Source of the DNA: Mansonella perstans
Lineage: Eukaryota > Nematoda > Chromadorea > Rhabditida > Onchocercidae
Length of the DNA: 64,000 nt
Reading direction: 5' to 3'
Assembly: GCA_037074765.1 (NCBI GenBank)
Contig: JBAMDO010000031.1
Span: 1 to 64,000, forward strand
How positions within the stretch are numbered: position 1 is the stretch's first letter; each line of letters starts with the position of its first letter. Below the pieces are notes generated by a model, which saw only the letters and a list, made by a program, of their open reading frames with translations, ran no database searches and had not been told where the DNA came from. Shown piece after piece: positions 60,166 through 64,000 of this stretch. The translations under genes and the position numbers were made by a program.

Positions 60166-63100
60166 TCATTTATTCCTTCGCGTTCGCGGTTTAATTGATT
60201 CTGATAGGTCCCAGATCTCATCTTCATTCAAATAATTGCTAAATCCATCAAAAAACTGAATAACCTTTTCATCCTTCTCTATCGAGTAATTCCTGCAAAA
60301 AATGCTTATGTTTTCCTGAAATTGCATATTTTCGATGAATTTTTGATCTGTTTGTATGTTTTTTGAATGTGTATGTAACTACGTGTCAAAGCCATAAAGA
60401 AAAATCATCTGCTGATGACGCCAGGTGTTGAGGAGCACCTGGTTATTCATTTATTTTTTGGCATGCCATTCTCTTTCTCTTCATGCATAAAGATGAAATT
60501 ATTGCTTACCAGCTTTTGAAGCATCTGATGCTATCCAGAATTGCAAACTGTTGCCATCTTTTACCATAGTTTACAAGGTTCTTTCTACCGTTACTTTGTT
60601 CTGGTGGGATATAATCACTGTTTCCGATATGTACAAATGTTAGATCTTGCAGAACAAGACCTCTGCAAAATAGTTATCTGTCAAGAGATAAGATCAGTGG
60701 TAATGAAGGATGAAAAAGCCCGACCTCTCTTCTTTAATTCATTCCTTTCCTTAAGAACTACTATTGGAAATACTCCATCTTAAGAGCAGATACCTATCTA
60801 TTTCATCCATTCTTCTATTTGAAAGTGGAAACTTACATGTAAGGCAAACATGGAGGACGGCTCTCGCCCAGCAATGTGCGATAATTTTTGAAGGAATGTG
60901 AGCTGTCCATCACAACTGAGTGTTCCTTCAAGAGATCGATAATATGTTTCGACCAATCCAGTCTTCGGATGGGACCCGAATCAAGTGCTGATAAGATTGC
61001 CAAATAGGAATTGTAATTGCTCACAATACGCAAATGCTGCAGTTTGAAATAATTTGAAATTCGGTGAAGAGCAATATCTAAGATTTTTATAATAATGATG
61101 AAGATTTACTTGATACATTTATCCATTTCAGCTTATTTCAGTTTAGATATATAGTAGTAGGATTCAGAAGCGAATAAATTACATTATCAATATTATATAA
61201 GGCTCTTACATTTCTAAATTTTCTTGCTACTTAAAATGTTAACTCATAGAATACAGTCATGCAAACATGATTGTTTCGGCCCTTTAGTATTATGTTATTG
61301 CTTTGAGATTATGCCTTAATAGTCACGACAGGTCCTCTCCATTTATGAAATAGATTTACTTTCTCTATTTCCAACATGCATCTCCATCTAATCTCTGAAA
61401 GCCATTCGAATGATCTATTTTTCTATTTTGTGAACATAACTCAGCAACTTGAGCAACCAATTTCAGTACCTTTGAACCTTATTTTTCTGTTACATATTAT
61501 TTTCTAGCAGGCTTTTAACTGAGATAATTATCGTCCTATATTTTTTTAAAAAATTTCCTTCGTAATTTATTTAAAGCAAATCTAATATAGCTTAACTCTG
61601 AAAGGCTAGGACTGAGGATCTATCGAAAAAAACACCTTCATTATCTTAACAAATTTCAACATCACTTTTTCACGTATTCTATGTTCACTTGGTGTCAAGA
61701 TGAGAGTCCGAACCCAATAAGAGACCTGAAACAAATTTCTTTCAGAAAAAAAAAGCTTGTAGTTCTCATCAGGAAAAGTTTTGAAGCCTTCAGAATGTTA
61801 GCTGTTGATGGACTGGATTTTAAAGCTTACATCGCATTTTCTATAGACGTACTCAAAAAAGAGAGTGAATTCGATGGCATCTTACCTTGTTGAAATGCTC
61901 GGTAAAACGACACAAATTTGGGCTTTTTTTCTCGTTTTGTTCTTGCGCCCACCAAAGCATTTCAGCTGGCTGAAAGTATCTTTCCTGGTGACCAGAAGTT
62001 TTTCGTTTCATAAAAAAATTCGTGCCAAAGTTTTTGGAATCGCAAGTGTAAGCATATCAAAATTTCTCTTTTCCACTGTCTCGAAGCAAAATAAGTCAGA
62101 ATGACGTGATAGAGGTCTTCCTAGTGCATCCTCATATTTCTGCTTTTTAAAACTCATAATTAAAGTTTCCAATTCACCTCAATCATATGGAACAGTTCTG
62201 CATCCAAATAAGTCATTTGTTTGGCGATAATTGCGGAGCGGAAATCAAAAATTGTTGGCTGCCTAAAGTAGAAGATGTCACATATGAACTGTAGGAGAAC
62301 TAAGAGAGATAGAAGTGTACCTTGAGCTCAGTCCTCCAATATTAGTTCGTTCCTTCGATGTCGCTGGGGATTTTTGCATTGACTTTAGGTCCATTCGTGA
62401 CATTAGTCTCTTCCTGAAGCACATCTTGAAATAAAAAAATCACAGCAGTATTTCATTCTTACTTGGAACTTCTCCACTATCCTTATATAATTATAAAAAT
62501 TATATGAAATAACCTTAAAATCCTTGCAAAAGTGTAATTTTCATCTTTAACAAGGCGACTTATGAATTTTGTAATTATGCGAGTAAGTTTCCGGGTTTGT
62601 TCCACTGCGCATAGCTCATCAACCACTCGTACCAACATTGAAAAAGTTTGTCGAGCCACTTTCACCGACTGTTGTTCTTTTATATTGCACATATGCAGAT
62701 ACCTGAATAACTTGGAGCTTTTAGAAAATTTGAAATATTTGAATCCATCCGCGGACTACTTTTTAGCAATGTGTAACTGGTAAAGATCATAAGAGGTTTT
62801 TACCTCTTAAACATAATAATGTCAACAAGTTTAATTGGATAGTTTCGAAATAACTGTTAGGAAGAGATGAACTAGTCTAACTTATACCTTTTAATCAGTT
62901 TTTGAATAAGTTCATCCGACTCAACAAAGCTACGATAAGTTGTGAGGAAAGCCTCCTGATAAAGCAATGATCCTGACGGCTGGGTCGCATAAGCAATCAA
63001 CGCATCTTTAGGTCCACCACGAACCTGTAGAAAAATCGCAATACAGAAATGAAAAAAGACTTCGCTTCTTTGGAATGAATTCTGTTGCGATACCTGCAAA

Positions 63101-63449
63101 GCAAGCTTACTTCACTGGATTTCGAAACTGCATCATATACTCGCAGCATTAACCAATCTGTCACATCAACACATTCCAAAATTTCTGAAGCCTCTGAAGC
63201 TGCCAATAAAGTTGTGCCTTTCGAAACGACCTCATTCTGTAGCAAATACCTGCTAACAGTCTGTGAATTGCGCTTTTGACGCAAACTTTTCAAAAATTCA
63301 AATTCCGAAAAAAAAAAAAAAACAAGACGGAGTATTAGACTTTTCTGCTTAAAATATACCTCATTCATATATCGTTTTGGCAGTAAAATTCTGTCAGTTT
63401 CAGTGTATTGTAACAATTGGCTCAAGTCGGAGAAGTTCTGATTTGACAT
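60166..63449 (-). CDS. C3G/RAPGEF1-type Rap guanine nucleotide exchange factor, REM and CDC25 domains
   Basis: Exons 5' to 3': 63449-63111, 63024-62888, 62702-62514, 62413-62321, 62262-62178, 61969-61886, 61725-61636, 61036-60837, 60662-60510, 60292-60166 (TGA at 60168-60166); phases agree, about 498 residues. The Ras-exchanger N-terminal (REM) domain shows GGPKDALIAYAT, LLYQEAFLTTYRSF and LVRVVDELC. The CDC25 catalytic domain shows FDFRSAIIAKQMTYLDAELF, EQNEKKSPNL, YWVRTLIL, FVKIMKHLR, NSYLAILSALDSGPIRRLDW, PPCLPY, LVLQDLTFVHIGN and KRWQQFAILDSIRC. Wording is closest to C3G among Ras-family exchangers; Rap specificity is inferred. Human C3G is about 1,077 residues, so the proline-rich Crk-binding half is not seen and probably lies to the right of the window, unless Met 63449 is a true short start. 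Inside the first exon a T16 run encodes poly-Phe, which may instead be an unrecognised intron. Confidence 0.9.
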
Positions 63450-64000
63450 GGTTGCTCCTGTAGGAAAAAATTTGTGCTACAAAAGTGATACGTTAAATTG
63501 AAGATAGAAATGAATCAATTTGCCAGTATCGAACTAAGAGCCACTCGTCATTTTCGTACATACATGATTTTGTACTGCAGTAAACCAGATAAATGATACA
63601 AAATATACAGAAGTAAAATTGATGCAAAGAGGAAAGAACAAAAGCAATTGAAAAAGAGAAAAGAACGAAAGCGATTGGAAAAGAGAAAAGAACGAAACCA
63701 ATTGGAAAAGAAAAAAGAACGAACTAGATAATGAAAATTCGAATGAAATCCTTTTTTTGTACTGTTCTTCATGATACCGTAAATTATCGTTCAACAAGAT
63801 GTATGAAGCAAGTGTTGAGCCTTTAAAAAAATCATCTTGATCTTCGCTTTTGTTTCCAAAAGTCTGCAATTTCAACATTACTTCCGATTTTAGGATACCT
63901 TACTTATCAGTCTTGAACTAAACATGGGAAAAAGTGGAAAAAGAAATGAAGATTACTAGCATTTAACGATATCGCAACGATTACAATGCAGCAATATTTA
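63450..64000. other. Upstream region of the C3G-type gene
   Basis: An acceptor (TTTTTTCCTACAG) precedes Met 63449 by 9 bases. A possible earlier - strand exon at about 63865-63782 reads FGNKSEDQDDFF and SYILLNDNLR and ends before GTATCATG, but its phase does not join the 63449 exon. The gene probably continues past 64000. Confidence 0.35.
63634..63724. repeat. 27-bp minisatellite, about 3.4 copies
   Basis: Units begin at 63634, 63661, 63688 and 63715 with AAGAACGAAAGC-like sequence followed by ATTGGAAAAGAGA. The 27-base period keeps the reading frame open on the - strand as a 9-residue Phe-rich repeat, which explains the ORF there; it is probably intronic. Confidence 0.8.

Noticed and set aside
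63548..63772. Phe-rich 74-codon - strand ORF
   Set aside because: Produced by the 27-bp minisatellite, whose period is a multiple of three.
1..64000. CRISPR arrays, tRNA or rRNA genes, intact transposase or reverse transcriptase, endosymbiont-derived genes
   Set aside because: Looked for by eye and none seen. Only short tandem repeats and one foldback element were found.

Overview
The window is nuclear DNA of a nematode. It is AT-rich, with many short exons split by introns that begin GTAAG/GTATG-like and end TTTCAG or TTTTAG. The encoded proteins are animal families: GEX-3/NCKAP1, animal type I fatty acid synthase, SLX1, a C3G-type Rap exchange factor and a RIG-I-like (DRH) helicase. A filarial or related spirurid worm fits the base composition and gene style, but the sequence does not settle the species. 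Splice junctions below were read by eye from reading frame, intron phase and family similarity; no transcript data were available. LAYOUT: 1-1 kb, tail of an unrecognised + strand gene and candidate exons. 1.3-4.8 kb (+), a decayed Dicer-related/RIG-I-like helicase that lacks its DECH region and carries a stop, a lost splice donor and frameshifts. 5.2-5.5 kb, a MITE-like inverted repeat. 6.0-9.4 kb (-), two exon chains of unrecognised genes, one with a membrane span and cytoplasmic tail, the other built from six phase-matched small exons. 9.4-13.8 kb, mostly featureless with one candidate exon. 13.8-22.7 kb (-), a complete 23-exon gex-3. 23.4-23.8 kb (+), the end of an unrecognised gene. 24.5-25.8 kb (+), slx-1. 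25.8-32.6 kb, largely non-coding with one possible two-exon gene on the - strand. 32.6-55.3 kb (+), fasn-1 in about 41 exons, perhaps with a further 5' exon 4.1 kb upstream. 55.3-60.2 kb, repeats and unexplained DNA. 60.2-63.4 kb (-), the catalytic half of a C3G/RAPGEF1-type factor whose 5' part probably lies beyond the window. HOW THE GENES RELATE: nothing suggests an operon or a shared pathway. GEX-3 (WAVE complex, actin nucleation) and C3G (Rap activation, adhesion) both act at the cell cortex, SLX1 acts in DNA repair, and FASN-1 makes palmitate. No rRNA, tRNA, CRISPR array or bacterial insert was seen. The most unusual items are the helicase relic, the uncatalogued small-exon genes at 6-9.4 kb, several non-canonical GAG 3' splice sites, an in-frame duplicated splice donor in gex-3, and a G-quadruplex motif upstream of the fasn-1 ketosynthase exons.
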